Source: VFBF01 sp964530695
GTDB taxonomy: Bacteria > Pseudomonadota > Alphaproteobacteria > Caulobacterales > Aquidulcibacteraceae
Assembly: GCA_964530695.1 (NCBI GenBank)
Contig: CAZGYQ010000128.1
Coordinates: 1 to 5,558, forward strand
Length of the DNA: 5,558 bases
Direction: 5' to 3'
The first letter of the stretch is position 1. The number at the start of each line of letters is the position of its first letter. A program made the position numbers and the translations under genes. A model generated the notes under the pieces. That model was not told the origin of the DNA. It did not search any database and saw only the letters and a list, made by a program, of their open reading frames with translations. Below are positions 5,461-5,558 of this stretch, in pieces.

Positions 5461-5558
5461 TCCCAGGCCGAAAAATGCGGGGACCGCGGGCGGCGTTCAC
5501 CACGGAAATGCGGGGATAGATTCCGCATCGTCTGTTGGCGCCCATGGCCTTTGCGGGC
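5461..5558. other. Non-coding tail with short direct repeat and hairpin
   Basis: I see no credible gene in these last 98 bases. An 11-base direct repeat, AAATGCGGGGA, occurs at 5473-5483 and 5506-5516, 33 bases apart. The second copy can fold with downstream sequence: ATGCGG (5508-5513) pairs with CCGCAT (5523-5528), extended inward by two possible G-U pairs. GGACCG at 5481-5486 recalls the AGGACCG of the repeat pairs but has no matching hairpin. Any gene beyond the window edge cannot be judged. Confidence 0.4.

Noticed and set aside
5197..5528. Short open frames in the repeat region
   Set aside because: They are translations through the inverted repeats, rich in Arg/Pro, with no ribosome binding site or domain.
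5201..5558. Insertion sequence with terminal inverted repeats
   Set aside because: The DNA between the arms is only 42-46 bases and has no transposase, so these are non-autonomous hairpin elements at most.

Overview
The window is high-GC bacterial DNA with tightly packed genes. Every identifiable protein is of alphaproteobacterial type: MutM and UbiE carry insertions common in that class, and mutM lies divergent from a ubiE-ubiB-coaBC run. The window does not resolve the lineage further; a Caulobacterales/Hyphomonadaceae-like or rhizobial relative is a guess.

Layout. Positions 1-47 hold a palindromic, probably dispersed repeat just past the mutM stop. On the minus strand, 905-48, is mutM, the formamidopyrimidine-DNA glycosylase that removes oxidised purines. 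A 63-bp gap (906-968) must hold the mutM and ubiE start signals. On the plus strand ubiE (969-1769), ubiB (1773-3365) and coaBC (3362-4558) are separated by 3 nt and then overlap by 4 nt, so they very probably form one operon. UbiE methylates the quinone ring, UbiB is the membrane-anchored atypical kinase/ATPase needed for ubiquinone synthesis, and CoaBC makes 4'-phosphopantetheine for coenzyme A. The operon therefore combines respiratory quinone and CoA supply.

After coaBC, where many alphaproteobacteria have dut, the sequence changes character. There is a short leader with a possible weak terminator and a hairpin over the ribosome binding site, then an unrecognised small putative lipoprotein (4625-5200) with less GC-biased codon use. 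From 5201 to the end (358 bases) I see no credible gene. This stretch holds a hairpin right after the lipoprotein stop and two successive perfect inverted pairs of REP-like hairpins (5247-5342 and 5359-5460). It ends in a region with a short direct repeat and another hairpin.

The most interesting signal is in these repeats. Both families share the outer hexamer AGGACC and an identical 7-bp stem / 4-nt loop / 7-bp stem geometry, yet their stem sequences differ completely. Each pair spans about 95 bp. This is the organisation of REPINs (paired REP elements mobilised by RAYT/TnpA-REP transposases). No transposase is in the window.
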